Assembly (NCBI GenBank): GCA_016705245.1
Contig: JADIYM010000017.1
Coordinates: 62,001-126,000, forward strand
Source: Blastocatellia bacterium
GTDB lineage: Bacteria; Acidobacteriota; Blastocatellia; UBA7656; JADIYM01
DNA: 64,000 bases
Reading direction: 5' to 3'
The translations under genes were made by a program, and so were the position numbers. This document shows, in pieces, positions 27,541-37,144 of this stretch (position 1 is the stretch's first letter; each line of letters begins with the position of its first letter). The notes under the pieces were generated by a model. The model was not told the origin of the DNA and made no database searches. It was given only the letters and a program-made list of their open reading frames with translations.

Positions 27541-27606
27541 ACAGGATTACAGGATCAACAGGATTTTCGTGTTAATCCTGAAAATCCTGTAATCCTGTCC
27601 ACTCTT
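27534..27606. repeat. R1 palindrome, copy 6
   Basis: Short-centre copy that includes the TAG stop of the MFS gene and ends 6 bp from the stop codon of tyrosine phenol-lyase. It separates two convergent genes, a position suited to a two-way transcription terminator. Confidence 0.9.
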
Positions 27607-27611
27607 CTCCC

Positions 27612-29023
27612 CTACAGCCTCTCGAACCGCGCCTGGAAGAAGCGCAGGTACTTCGGCTCGTACACCATCTTCAGTCCCGTCGCCGATTCGCGCGCGTCGA
27701 ATACGGCCTTTACCGATTCGGCCACGACGTCCATGTGCGCCTGCGTGTAGACGCGGCGCGGGATCGTCAACCGCGTCAGCTCGAGCTTCGGATAGCGATG
27801 GTCACCCGTCACCGGATCGCGGCCCGCGCTCGCGACACCTCGCTCCATCGAGCGAATGCCCGAATCGAGATAAAGCTCGGCCGCAAGCATCTGCGCCGGA
27901 AACGCCGACTGCGGCAGGTGCGAATAAAACGCCCGCGCGTCGAGGAAAATCGCGTGCCCGCCCATCGGGTGCACGATCGGGATCTCCCAGTCCGTCAGCA
28001 GCTCGCCGAGGTACCGGACCTGCCCGATCCGCGACCGGATGTGGTCGTCCTTCACCGACTCGGCAATGCCGATCGCCATCGCTTCGAGGTCGCGCCCGCA
28101 AGTCCGCCGTACGTGTGCAGTCCCTCGTACACGACGACCAGGTTGCGCAGCTCCTCGAAGAGCGACTGGTCGTTGACCGCTACCCACCCGCCGATGTTCA
28201 CGAGCGAGTCCTTCTTCGCGCTCATCCACGCGCCGTCCGTGTAGCTGCAGAACTCCTTGAGGATCTCGGCGACGGACTTGTCCGCGTAGCCCGGCTCGCG
28301 CTCCTGAATGAAGAACGAGTTCTCGACCATGCGCGTCGCGTCGAGATAGAGCTTGATGCCGTGGTGGTCGCACAGCGCACGCAGCGCCTTGACGTTGGCC
28401 ATGCTCACCGGCTGGCCGCCGGCCATGTTGACCGTGCCCGCCAGACTGACGTAGGCAATGTTCTCAGCACCGTGCGTCGCAATGACGGCCTCGAGCTTCT
28501 CGAGGTCGATGTCGCCCTTGAACGGATGCAGCACCGCCGGATCGTGCGCCTCGTCGAGGATGACGTCGATGAAGATGCCGCCCGCGAGCTCCTGATGCAG
28601 GCGCGTAGTCGTGAAATACATGTTGCCGGGGACGTATTGCCCCTTCTTGATGACGGCCTGGCTGATGAGGTGCTCCGCGCCGCGACCCTGGTGCGTCGGG
28701 ACGATGTGCTTGTAGCCGTAGAAGTTCTGGACGGCCTCCTCGAGACAATAGAAGTTGCGGCTGCCGGCGTAGGCTTCGTCGCCGCGCATCATGCCTGCCC
28801 ACTGCACGTCGCTCATCGCGTTCGTTCCGCTGTCGGTGAGCAGGTCGATGTAGACGTCGTCGGACTTGAGCAGGAAGGTGTTGAACCCGGCCTCGGTGAG
28901 CGCCTTCTCACGCTCCTCGCGGGTTGTGACGGTGAGGTGCTCGACCATCTTGATCTTCCAGGGCTCGGCCCAGGAACGGCGACCGAACTGCTGGCCCATC
29001 GTTTGTGGGAAGGGATCTGTCAT
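27612..29023 (-). CDS. tpl: Tyrosine phenol-lyase (one frameshift)
   Basis: PLP enzyme that cleaves tyrosine to phenol, pyruvate and ammonia. The sequence follows characterised tyrosine phenol-lyases rather than tryptophanases: DVYIDLLTDSGTNAMSDVQWAGMM, GNMYFTTTR, LVVVYEGLHTYGGLAG, GIRSMERGV, and the ending YEPKYLRFFQARF. The PLP lysine is in MSAKKDSLVNIGG. At about 28100 a single base is missing in GGGCGCGACC (GGGCCGCGACC would restore GGLAGRDLEAMAIGI), so the present sequence splits it into two frames. AAGGAG lies about ten bases before ATG 29023. Together they would give about 470 residues, slightly longer than the usual 456-460. Confidence 0.9.
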
Positions 29024-29173
29024 GGGAATTTGCTCCTTCAAGGGGAGATTGGCCTCCAGCAGCGACGAAAAAACGGTCGTGCCGAACCGGGCGCGCGATG
29101 GTCGCTGAACGGACCATGGAGCTTCGTGCGCGCACTCCGGGCCACGGGGCTAGGCTACCTGATTGGCGGCGAG

Positions 29174-29312
29174 GAGTGGACAGGATCAGCAGGATTTTCG
29201 GAGGATTCACAGGATTCTTCCCTGGACTTGTCTCGCAAGGAACACAATTCGTGGAATGGAAGAAAGATGATTCCCGTGAATCCTCTGAAAATCCTGATGA
29301 TCCTGTCCACTC
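29174..29312. repeat. R1 palindrome, copy 7
   Basis: Copy with a long centre (about 70 bp) in the divergent region between tyrosine phenol-lyase and the secreted protein at 29437. It is one of two copies not abutting a stop codon. The remainder of 29024-29436 contains the AAGGAG sites for both genes and nothing else recognised. Confidence 0.88.
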
Positions 29313-29436
29313 ACCTAAGGCTTCGCGACGGCGTTGCGTGTGGCACGCCAGAAACGCATTAGAAATCCTTTAGATCGCCCTAAAGAGTTTGGCGGGCCAT
29401 AAACCCTACTGTGCTCCTCAGACAAGGAGTCACACC

Positions 29437-30288
29437 ATGAACACAACCTCTCATTTCAGCCCTCGAACCCGACAGTCCCTGGCCACGGGCGCGTTCCTGC
29501 GCCTCGCGATCATCACCGTGCTCATCGGGTCGCTCGGGGCAATCGCGGCCGCGACAATCGCCTCCGGAGACGTCGAACGGCCGATGACATCGACCGTATT
29601 CGCCGGCGCCGGCGACATCAACGCGGTCGTGACACAGTACCGGGAGGCACTTGGCGGACCTGACAACGGCGGACAGCCGGGAACCATCCTGCCCGGGTAC
29701 CGCGAGTTCAACTGGGACTCCGTGCCGGACGAGTTCGCGGCGCCGAACTTCCTGCCTGGCGATTTTTTCAACGGGACGGCCGAGCCTCTGGCCCGTGGCG
29801 CGATCCTCTCGACGCCCGGCGATGGCGTGCAGGTCAGCGCCGACAGTGACAACCCGACGAATACTCCGGTCCGGTTCGGTCACGTCAACCCCACGTATCC
29901 GGCCCGCTTCAAGACGTTCAGCGACGAAAGGCTCTTCTCGCCGATCGGGAGCAACATCGTCGACCTCACGTTTACCGTTCCGGGAACCCAGACACCGGCC
30001 CTCGTCGATGGGTTCGGCGCGGTTTATACCGATGTCGGAACGCGGAAGACCTCGTTCCGGTACTACGACCGGCAAGGACGGCTCCTCGGCACGTTCAAGG
30101 TGCCGAAGTCGCAGAACGGGTTGTCGTTTCTCGGTGTGAAGTTCGATTCGCCGGTCATCGCCCGGGTGCGGATCAAATACGGCACGGCGCGGCTCGGGCC
30201 GAATGACAGCTCGACGAAGGACGTTGCCGTGATGGACAACTTCATTTACGGAGAGCCGGTTGCGGCGTCGTCGGTGGCGGGGGAGTGA
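29437..30288 (+). CDS. Exported protein of unknown function
   Basis: 283 residues. A hydrophobic signal segment (AFLRLAIITVLIGSLGAIAAATI) is followed by a beta-rich secreted domain: VVTQYREALGG, GYREFNWDSVPDEFAAPNFLPGDFF, GVQVSAD, TFSDERLFSPIGSNIVDLTFTVPG, FGAVYTDV and SFRYYDRQGRLLGTFKVP. This resembles exported beta-sandwich proteins with an F-G-x-x-F/Y-x-D core seen near PEP-CTERM systems, but no sorting tail is present. ATG 29437 follows AAGGAG at 29424-29429; the longer reading from 29389 has no ribosome site. Its stop lies in a R1 element. Confidence 0.7.
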   Translation: MNTTSHFSPRTRQSLATGAFLRLAIITVLIGSLGAIAAATIASGDVERPMTSTVFAGAGDINAVVTQYREALGGPDNGGQPGTILPGYREFNWDSVPDEFAAPNFLPGDFFNGTAEPLARGAILSTPGDGVQVSADSDNPTNTPVRFGHVNPTYPARFKTFSDERLFSPIGSNIVDLTFTVPGTQTPALVDGFGAVYTDVGTRKTSFRYYDRQGRLLGTFKVPKSQNGLSFLGVKFDSPVIARVRIKYGTARLGPNDSSTKDVAVMDNFIYGEPVAASSVAGE

Positions 30289-30365
30289 GAGTGGACAGGA
30301 TTACAGGATTACAGGATTCATGAAAAGAGATAAATCCTGCTAATCCTGCAATCCTGTCTACTCTC
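30288..30365. repeat. R1 palindrome, copy 8
   Basis: Fills the whole gap between the convergent secreted-protein and sulfurtransferase genes, touching both stop codons. Confidence 0.9.
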
Positions 30366-31255
30366 CTACGGCTTCGTCTCGACAGGCAGCTCGGCGCGGC
30401 GGCTCCAGTCCTGGAACGAGCCGTCGTAGAGCCGCACGTCGTAGCCGAGGTACCTTGCCGCGAAGTAAACGACCGTTGCCTGCTGGCCGATGTGGCAGTA
30501 GGGGACGACCGTATCCCTTCTCGCGGCGCCGGCATCCGCGAGCAGTTTCTGCATCGCGGCCCGCTCGACGAACGTCAGGGCGGGCTCGACGACGAGTGAC
30601 TCGAACGGCAGGCTTGTGGCGCCCGGAATGTGCCCGGCGCGCATTTCGTCCCCACTCGCCGTGCCGTCGTAGTATTCGGTGTTGCGTGCGTCGATTAGCG
30701 CGACCTTCGGCTTGCCGGCGTTCGCCTTCACCCACGCGGCGTCGACGACCAGATCGCGACGCGGCTTCGAGTGAATCTGCCCGGCTTGACCACCGGCACC
30801 TCGGCCGTGACGGGATGGCCGGCGGCCTTCCACGACCGCATTCCCCCGTTGAGAACCGAGGTCCTGTCACCGGCGCCGATCGAATCGAGGATGAAGTAGA
30901 TCCGCGTCGTCGGCGACACCCAGTCTTCGCCGAAGTAGACGACGATGCGCGAGTCGTCCGAGATCCCGAGCTTCTCGAGGGCGGCGTCGAGCACATCGAT
31001 CGGCGGCAGCTCGAGGAAAAGCGCTCCCTCGGCCCGCGGCAATGACAGGTCCGCCGTCGCGACGTGACGGGCGCCGGGAATGTGCGCGGCGTCGTAGCCC
31101 TCGCGCGGCCCGACGTGGAGAACGACGAGCTTCCGGTCCTTCAGATGGCTCGCGAGCCACTCGGCGGAAACGATCATCGATTCGCGATTTCCCGCTCGCG
31201 CGTTCAGCGGCACGAAGATGATTGAGAGGATGACGGCTACGGCAAATCGCTTCAT
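30366..31255 (-). CDS. Exported double-rhodanese sulfurtransferase (one frameshift)
   Basis: Signal peptide (MKRFAVAVILSIIFVPLNARA) and two rhodanese domains, as in SseA-type thiosulfate/3-mercaptopyruvate sulfurtransferases. Domain 1 (VSAEWLASHLKDRKLVVLHV, DAAHIPGARHV, SVLNGGMRSW) has no catalytic Cys, as usual for the N-terminal domain. Domain 2 (VALIDARNTEYY, GHIPGATSLPFE, VVPYCHIGQQATVVYF) carries the active Cys in YCHIGQ. Between them the frame slips near 30770-30775 (GRFT to KPRRDLVVDAAW). The export signal implies periplasmic sulfane-sulfur chemistry. About 295 residues if repaired. Confidence 0.85.
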
Positions 31256-31269
31256 GACGGCCTCCACTG

Positions 31270-31405
31270 GAGAGTAGACAGGATTGCAGGATTTTCAGGA
31301 TTTACAGGATTCTCCATTCTTCCTTGCATCAATACGCGCCGCTTCTGAGTCGGTTACCCAACAGACTCCTGTCAATCCCGTAAATCCTGAAATCCTGTCC
31401 ACTCT
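31270..31405. repeat. R1 palindrome, copy 9
   Basis: Long-centre copy in the divergent region between the sulfurtransferase and the TPR-like gene, beginning 15 bp upstream of the sulfurtransferase start codon. Confidence 0.88.
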
Positions 31406-31467
31406 CCCTCCGTCTTGCGCGGTTGAATCGATCGGACTACTTTTGTAACCTCCGTCACCCCCGACCG

Positions 31468-33117
31468 ATGCATAACGGCCCCAACGGATCCGTCCTCCTG
31501 CGTCACACGACCGAGGCGCTGCCGACGCACCTCATCGTGGTGAACCTCGACCCGCGTCTGCACGACGCCATCGAGGAAATGGCCGCGTTCCTGCCCGCGT
31601 TCGGCGTCACGATCCTGCATGTCCACGACGGTGAAGACGCCACCGTCCGCATCTCCGAGATCAACGAAGCCCAGATGATCCGGATGATGCCCGACCTTTC
31701 GTCCATCGACCTTGGCGACCCGTACCCGTGGGCGCGCGCGACTTATCGCTTTCACCGTCCCGCGCTCACGCACGCCCTGCGCACTGCGTTCAAGTCGTGG
31801 GCTGACGACAGGAAGCAGGACCGGACCGTTTTGCTCTTCGCCGGAGCTCCCCGCACTCCTGTCGAGGCCGCCCTGCTCGGCGAGCTGCCACTCGATGCGC
31901 AGGCACTTTTCTATCGTCGATGCGGCGCGCTTCCGCTCGTCCTCCGCTTCCTCATCGCGCCGAGGCGTCCGCCGGAGCTCGAAGCCGACCTGCCGCTGGC
32001 GCATCTGCTCGCCGACCTCGAGCAGACGTATTTCACGCTTCCCGACTACCCCGAACCGTTCGAGCCCCACGCCGACATCGACAGACCATCCGCCAGTCCC
32101 TTCGACACGACCGTCTGGATCGACGGCGAAGACGGCACCGAGCTCGTCCACCTGTTGAGAGCCCTGCTGAAGATGCACGGCGAAGAGAACGAGCGCCTCT
32201 CCGCCAATTTCCCTGCCGAGCGCGCCGCCGGGCGCGCGACAAAGGCGTCGCCGCTCGACGAGGCCCTCGCTGCCGACGCGCACATACGTTCCATCGACTG
32301 GCTCGCCTTCTGCGCGCCGCATTTCGCACCGCGTCTGTGGTCCAGCGGAGTGCCGGCGCTGGCTGCCGTGCTCGACATGGACCACGAACCCCGACGAAAG
32401 CGCGACCCGTACGCCACGATCGGCCGTTACGAACGTGAGCGGAACTGGGACGCGAACCTGCTGGTGCAGACCTACCTGAGCCAGCTCGACCATCCGCGGC
32501 CCGCATACGAAGACCTGATGCGGTCTGACTTCCCGTACCGGTTGACCGACGAAGACCGGCCGTCGAAGCTGGAGATGGCGCGCCACCTTTCGGACCTTGG
32601 CGAGTTCGAGCGCGCGGCGGCGATCGGCGAGGAGCTGCTCGAGGACGATCCGCACCACCGGTTGCTGAACCGGATGCTCGGAGCGGACCTCTACATCTCG
32701 GGTCATCGCGAGCGCGGCAGCGAGGTCCTGCGCCATTGCATCGCGCTGACCGAAATCGATCCAACGCTTGCCGAAGCCGAGCGCGCCGACGAGATCGCGA
32801 CGCTCTACCACCTGATGCGCGACGAGGTCGCGGCGATCTCGGGGTATGAGCGGGCGCTCGAAGCCGACCCGCTCAATTCGCATGCGTACGAGGGGCTCAT
32901 CCTCATCCACCGGGCGCGGGGCGAAACGGGGCTCGCGGATCATTGGCTTCAGGTTGCGCAGCGCAGGGAGCTCGACCTGCCGCTCGTCACTGGCGACGAC
33001 AGGATCGAGGGATCGTTCGAGGACGAGCCTACGACCGAAGCCAAGGCGAGAGGCACTGGCGAGCTCGCCAAGTCTCGCGAACGTCGCTCGAAGTGGTGGA
33101 ACTTCCTGAAGCGGTGA
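31468..33117 (+). CDS. Large soluble protein with TPR-like C-terminus, unknown function
   Basis: About 549 residues from ATG 31468 (an upstream start at 31423 is possible). Residues 1-330 form an alpha/beta region I do not recognise; it contains LIVVNLDPRLHDAIEEM, FGVTILHVHDGED and PRRPPELEADLPLAHLLADLEQTYF. From about 385 helical pairs of TPR type appear: LEMARHLSDLGEFERAAAIGEELLEDDPHHRLL, EVLRHCIALTEIDP, AISGYERALEADPLNSHAYEGLILIHRARGET. There is no signal peptide or membrane span, so it is probably cytoplasmic. R1 copies flank it on both sides. Confidence 0.6.
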   Translation: MHNGPNGSVLLRHTTEALPTHLIVVNLDPRLHDAIEEMAAFLPAFGVTILHVHDGEDATVRISEINEAQMIRMMPDLSSIDLGDPYPWARATYRFHRPALTHALRTAFKSWADDRKQDRTVLLFAGAPRTPVEAALLGELPLDAQALFYRRCGALPLVLRFLIAPRRPPELEADLPLAHLLADLEQTYFTLPDYPEPFEPHADIDRPSASPFDTTVWIDGEDGTELVHLLRALLKMHGEENERLSANFPAERAAGRATKASPLDEALAADAHIRSIDWLAFCAPHFAPRLWSSGVPALAAVLDMDHEPRRKRDPYATIGRYERERNWDANLLVQTYLSQLDHPRPAYEDLMRSDFPYRLTDEDRPSKLEMARHLSDLGEFERAAAIGEELLEDDPHHRLLNRMLGADLYISGHRERGSEVLRHCIALTEIDPTLAEAERADEIATLYHLMRDEVAAISGYERALEADPLNSHAYEGLILIHRARGETGLADHWLQVAQRRELDLPLVTGDDRIEGSFEDEPTTEAKARGTGELAKSRERRSKWWNFLKR

Positions 33118-33120
33118 AGA

Positions 33121-33243
33121 GGAGAGTTGACAGGATTGCAGGATTTTCCGGATTAACAGGATCTCTCGAAGGAAAGGGACATAGTTCAACGTCCTCAAGA
33201 GTAATCCTGACAATCCTGATAATCCTGAAATCCTGTCAACTCT
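33121..33243. repeat. R1 palindrome, copy 10
   Basis: Begins 4 bp after the TPR-like gene's stop and ends 15 bp before the flippase start, filling the gap between two genes on the same strand. Confidence 0.9.
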
Positions 33244-33257
33244 CGTAGAATGCGCCG

Positions 33258-34538
33258 GTGATCATGCCCTTCCGCTCGGACACCGGCCGTCAGACGGTCG
33301 TGCTCTACGGCGCGCAGCTCGCCTCCATGGCGCTGAACTTCGCCTTCACGATCGTCGTCGGCCGCGCGATGTCGCAGGACGACTTCGGCGTTTTCTCGTT
33401 CTGCGTCTTCTCGATCGTGATCTTCGCGGGTTACCTCTTCGAGTTCGGCGTCTTCTCTGCCGGCGCGCGCCTTCTCGCCATTGCGGCCGACCGCGCCGAG
33501 GAGCGGCGCCTTCTCGGCGCGCTCGCCGTGACGGGATTGGGGATCGCGGTGGCTTTCGCGATCACAGTCGCGCTGCTCGGCCCAGCGGTCGACGCTGCCC
33601 TCGCGCGCTTCGGATACGGCGACACGTCCGTCGCTCAGATACTCGTCGTCGTCGCGCCGCTGGCGATGGGGGTCCCGCTTCAGCTGCTCGTCGAACAGGC
33701 CTGCCTCGGCACGAACCGCATCGGCGCGCTTGCCGCGCTGCGCCTCGCGCTGCCGGTCTCGAGCATCTCGATCGTCGCGGTGCTCGTCGTTTTGACGGGC
33801 GGCCTGTCGGCCCGCGCCGGCGTCGCGGCCTACCTGGGCGGACTGCTCGTTTCGGCGACGGTCGTCGGTCTCTGGCTCGGCCCCTCGTTCGCGGTCCGGC
33901 GCGAGGACTTTGCCCGGATCGGCGGGGCGGTCCGCGAGTTCGGCTTCGATCTCTACCTCGGCCGGATCGTCTCGATCATGTCGGTGCGGCTCGACCAGCT
34001 CCTGATTCCCTACTTCGTTGGCCCGAAGCGCTTCGGCGCTTACAGCATCGCGCAGCGGATCTCCGAGCCCGTATCGGGCCTCGCGCGCGCGATGGCGACC
34101 ACGCGCTTCAAGGCATTCGCGACCGAGCCTGAGGTCAATCTCGGCCTGGTGCGGTGGAACATCGCGCTGCTCGCGGCCGGATCGACGGCGCTGGCAACCG
34201 CGGGGCCGTGGGTGATCGTCATCGCTTTCCAGGGCAAGTTCCACAACGCACTGCCCCTCCTGTTTCCTTTCGCGATCGCCGCGCTGTTTGCCGGATTGCT
34301 GCAGCCATACAATATCTTTCTGACGGCGCGCGGGGCGGGGCGGTCGCTGCGCGACCTTGCGCTAGTCATCGGCGTGCTGAATCTGGTGGGCCTGTTCGTC
34401 TTCACGCGGCGCTACGGACTCGCCGGAGCCGCGTGGTTCGCCGTCGCCTCGATGGCGGTGAACTTCGTTTTGCATCTGTACGCCTATCGGCGCCTTCTGC
34501 GACAATCAGGGCCTTCGGAAATCGCCGCGAGCTCCTGA
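33258..34538 (+). CDS. Polysaccharide flippase (Wzx/MATE-like, MOP superfamily)
   Basis: 426 residues with about 12 membrane spans: TVVLYGAQLASMALNFAFTIVVGRAMSQDDFGVFSF opens as in Wzx/RfbX exporters, and FDLYLGRIVSIMSVRLDQLLIPYFVGPKRFGAYSIAQRI is the conserved middle. It should flip undecaprenyl-linked sugar units across the inner membrane. The start is GTG 33258 or ATG 33264. It is followed 32 bp later by the methyltransferase and then the glycosyltransferase on the same strand, a small surface-polysaccharide operon. Confidence 0.85.
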   Translation: MIMPFRSDTGRQTVVLYGAQLASMALNFAFTIVVGRAMSQDDFGVFSFCVFSIVIFAGYLFEFGVFSAGARLLAIAADRAEERRLLGALAVTGLGIAVAFAITVALLGPAVDAALARFGYGDTSVAQILVVVAPLAMGVPLQLLVEQACLGTNRIGALAALRLALPVSSISIVAVLVVLTGGLSARAGVAAYLGGLLVSATVVGLWLGPSFAVRREDFARIGGAVREFGFDLYLGRIVSIMSVRLDQLLIPYFVGPKRFGAYSIAQRISEPVSGLARAMATTRFKAFATEPEVNLGLVRWNIALLAAGSTALATAGPWVIVIAFQGKFHNALPLLFPFAIAALFAGLLQPYNIFLTARGAGRSLRDLALVIGVLNLVGLFVFTRRYGLAGAAWFAVASMAVNFVLHLYAYRRLLRQSGPSEIAASS

Positions 34539-34570
34539 ATACGCGCCGGTTTCGCTGGGGCTTCCCGTGT

Positions 34571-35380
34571 ATGACCACGACGGTGTCTGAAATCAAGCGA
34601 CGGACCCGCGAGCAGTGGGGCAACGATCCGTGCGGCGCCATCCACGGCGACGGGTACGAGATCGGCTCGCGCGAGTTCTTCGACAACGTCGAAGCGCACC
34701 GCTACGACGTCTACGCGCCTTGGATGCGCGAGGTGATGGAGTTCGACGGCTTCGCCGGCAAGGAGCTGCTCGAGGTCGGATGCGGCATGGGCTCGGACCT
34801 GCTGCAGTTCGCGCGCGGCGGTTCGATCGTCACGGGCCTCGATTACACTCCCCGGTCGGCCGAGATCTCGCGACGGCGGTTCGGCGTGTACGGCGTGCCG
34901 GGAACGTTCCTGATCGGCGATGCCGAGAACCTGCCGTTCCCCGACGGCTCGTTCGACGTCGTCTACTCGAACGGAGTGCTGCACCACACGCCCGACACGC
35001 AGCGCGCGATCGACGAAGTGTTCCGCGTGCTGCGGCCCGGCGGCGTGGCGAAGGTGATGTTGTATCACCGGCGCTCGCTCTACTACTGGTTCGTGATCAT
35101 GTTGCGATTCGGCATCCTGCGCGGCGAGCTCGCGCGGTCGTCGCCGGAAGAGATCATGAGCCGCTACGTCGAATACAGTGAGACGGGCGCGTTGCCGCTC
35201 GTGCGGGCGTACACGCGCGACGAGGTGGACCGGATGTTCGGGAAGTTCGCCCAGCGGCGGACGGACGTGCGCCAGCTGACGCGCGCCGAGTTGCACGTGC
35301 CGAGGGTCGTGCCTGATTCGTTCATCGACGCGCTTGGCAGCCGGTTCGGCTGGAACGTCATCATGACGGCGCGGAAGTGA
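34571..35380 (+). CDS. Class I SAM-dependent methyltransferase
   Basis: 269 residues. The AdoMet loop is LLEVGCGMGSDLLQFARGG, motif II TGLDYTPRSAEIS, motif IV GDAENLPFPDGSFDVVYSNGVLHHTPD and the later VFRVLRPGGVAKVMLYH, a UbiE/Methyltransf_11 type fold. The start MTTTVSEIKRRTREQWGNDPCGA is often seen in methyltransferases of surface-polysaccharide clusters. Position between flippase and glycosyltransferase suggests a sugar or lipid-carrier substrate. The C-terminal 90 residues (SRYVEYSETGALPLVRAYTRDEVDRMF) recognise the acceptor. The frame is open upstream to 34154 but that overlaps the flippase. Confidence 0.85.
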   Translation: MTTTVSEIKRRTREQWGNDPCGAIHGDGYEIGSREFFDNVEAHRYDVYAPWMREVMEFDGFAGKELLEVGCGMGSDLLQFARGGSIVTGLDYTPRSAEISRRRFGVYGVPGTFLIGDAENLPFPDGSFDVVYSNGVLHHTPDTQRAIDEVFRVLRPGGVAKVMLYHRRSLYYWFVIMLRFGILRGELARSSPEEIMSRYVEYSETGALPLVRAYTRDEVDRMFGKFAQRRTDVRQLTRAELHVPRVVPDSFIDALGSRFGWNVIMTARK

Positions 35381-35393
35381 CCGCGGAGCGCGT

Positions 35394-37103
35394 GTGAGAG
35401 CCATCCTGCTCGACCTCGCCGGCGAGGCCGGACGCGCGCGGGCGTGGGTCGAGGACGCTTCGCCGGGCGCCAGTGTCGACGTGCTCGACAAGGCCGAGCT
35501 GAAGGCGGGTGGCAAGCGCGAAGTCCTCGCGAGGATCCGGTCGCGCGGTCGTTCGGAGCTGTTCGGGATCTTCTGCAACCGCCTGGACCTGCAGCCGTCG
35601 CTCGTGCCGATGATGGTGTTCGGACTGCTCGCCGGCGCGCGACGTGTGCGCGTGGGCGACATGGAGGGTCGGTCGGTGGAACGTGGATGGGCGGGCGTCG
35701 CGCTCGTCGAACTGCCGAAGCTCGCGGTGGAGTTGCTGGTCGGTTACGGCGCGGTTGTTCCGCTGGCGTGGCTGTCGACGTGGTGGCTGGGCGCGCGAGC
35801 CCGCCGCCGCGGCCATCGGAGGCCGAATGATGGTCCGCTCGACATTCTCTACCTGCGGGCGACACCGGCGGCGACGTCGGCGGTCGGCGGTTCGACGAGC
35901 CACGTTGCCGGCACGGTAAACGCGTTTGCGGAGATGGGGCATCGCGTGCGGTTCATCGCAAACGACCAGCTGCTGGAGGTGGATCACGACGTGATGCCGC
36001 TCGACGTGGTGCCGCCTGACGCGCGGTTCGGAACGGTGCGCGCGATCTTCGAGGTGTGGAACAGCCTGCGGTTCGGGTGGCGGGCGAAGGCGATCGCGCG
36101 TTCGCGTCCGGCGCCGGATCTCGTCTACCAGCGATACAGCCGCTTCAACGCGGCGGGCGTGCTGCTGGCGGTCGCGCTCGACCGTCCGCTCTGTCTCGAG
36201 TTCAATGGCTCGGAGGTCTGGGTCGCGGAGAACTGGGATCCCGTCGGACAGCGGCTGCTGCTCGCGGCGATCGAGCGGTTGAACCTGCGTGCGGCGGACC
36301 GGGTCGTCGTTGTCTCGGACGTGCTGGCCGAAGCGTGCGCGAAGGCGGGCGCCGACCGCGAACGCATCGTCGTGAACCCGAACGGCGCGGACGCCGATCG
36401 GTTCCGGCCGGGCGTCGGCGGCGCCGAGCTGCGCGCGCGGCTGTTTCCCAAGCGCGAGGTTGAGGCGGCCGCCGACGGGGTGACTGAACAGGGTGACGAG
36501 ATCATCGCCGGTTTCCTCGGCACCTTCGGACCGTGGCACGGCGTCGACGCCCTTGCCGAAGCGATCGTCAAACTGCCCCGCGACATACCCGTTCGGTTTC
36601 TGCTCGTCGGCGACGGCGACCGGCGGCCTGGCGTAGAGCGGCGGATCGCGGAGGGCGGCGTGACGGATCGTGTGGTGTTCGCCGGGCGGATTCCGCACTC
36701 GGAGGTGCCGGCGTATCTCGACGCGTGCGACATCCTGCTGTCGCCGCACGTGCCGATGCCCGACGGCAGTGCATTCTTCGGCTCGCCGACGAAGCTCTTC
36801 GAGTACATGGCGATGGAGAAGGCGATCGCCGCGAGCCGCCTCGGCCAGATCGGCGACGTGATCGAGGACGGCGTCTCGGGCCTGCTGCTCGAGCCGGGCT
36901 CGGTCGACGAGCTAGTCGCGGCGATCGAGAAACTCGCCGGCGACGCCGAGCTGCGCGAACGCCTCGGTCGCGCCGCCCGCGCGACGGTCCTCGAGCGCTA
37001 CACCTGGCGAGCAAGCGCCAAGCGGGCAACGGATTTCGCGACCGCTCCGCGGTCGGAGCAGACCATCAAACGAGCAACGGACTGCCCGTATAGAAACGGA
37101 TGA
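35394..37103 (+). CDS. Glycosyltransferase family 4 with extra N-terminal membrane-associated region
   Basis: 569 residues, well above the usual 370-420 of GT4. Residues 1-145 are an added region containing a hydrophobic segment (LLVGYGAVVPLAWLSTWWLGARARR) near 115-140. The GT-B fold begins at LDILYLRATPAATSAVGGSTSHVAGTVNAF; LVYQRYSRFNAAG and ADRVVVVSDVLAEA are N-domain marks. IAGFLGTFGPWHGVDALAEAI, FLLVGDGDRRPGVE, and GSPTKLFEYMAMEKAIAAS (E-x7-E donor site) form the C-domain. It probably adds a sugar to the polysaccharide made by this cluster, at the membrane. The GTG start lies 13 bp after the methyltransferase stop. Confidence 0.83.
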   Translation: MRAILLDLAGEAGRARAWVEDASPGASVDVLDKAELKAGGKREVLARIRSRGRSELFGIFCNRLDLQPSLVPMMVFGLLAGARRVRVGDMEGRSVERGWAGVALVELPKLAVELLVGYGAVVPLAWLSTWWLGARARRRGHRRPNDGPLDILYLRATPAATSAVGGSTSHVAGTVNAFAEMGHRVRFIANDQLLEVDHDVMPLDVVPPDARFGTVRAIFEVWNSLRFGWRAKAIARSRPAPDLVYQRYSRFNAAGVLLAVALDRPLCLEFNGSEVWVAENWDPVGQRLLLAAIERLNLRAADRVVVVSDVLAEACAKAGADRERIVVNPNGADADRFRPGVGGAELRARLFPKREVEAAADGVTEQGDEIIAGFLGTFGPWHGVDALAEAIVKLPRDIPVRFLLVGDGDRRPGVERRIAEGGVTDRVVFAGRIPHSEVPAYLDACDILLSPHVPMPDGSAFFGSPTKLFEYMAMEKAIAASRLGQIGDVIEDGVSGLLLEPGSVDELVAAIEKLAGDAELRERLGRAARATVLERYTWRASAKRATDFATAPRSEQTIKRATDCPYRNG

Positions 37104-37142
37104 ACACAGATCAGAACCTCTCTCTCTGATCTGTGTTCATCC
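37098..37142. terminator. Perfect 18-bp hairpin between convergent genes
   Basis: Arms GGATGAACACAGATCAGA and TCTGATCTGTGTTCATCC are perfectly complementary with a 9-base loop. They begin inside the end of the glycosyltransferase gene and finish 3 bp before the cytochrome stop, so the hairpin can end transcripts from both sides. No U-tract is present. A related GATGAA...TTCATCC imperfect hairpin occurs at about 48493-48541. Confidence 0.75.
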
Positions 37143-37144
37143 AT

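Noticed and set aside
31445..31458. GTAAC-CTCC-GTCAC before the TPR-like gene
   Set aside because: One mismatch and no correctly spaced -10 in either direction; start codon distance does not fit.
11411..33243. CRISPR-like regularity of the R1 CAGGATT words
   Set aside because: Words are 7 bp at 8-9 bp spacing in two mirrored arms, with no 25-40 bp spacers and no cas genes.
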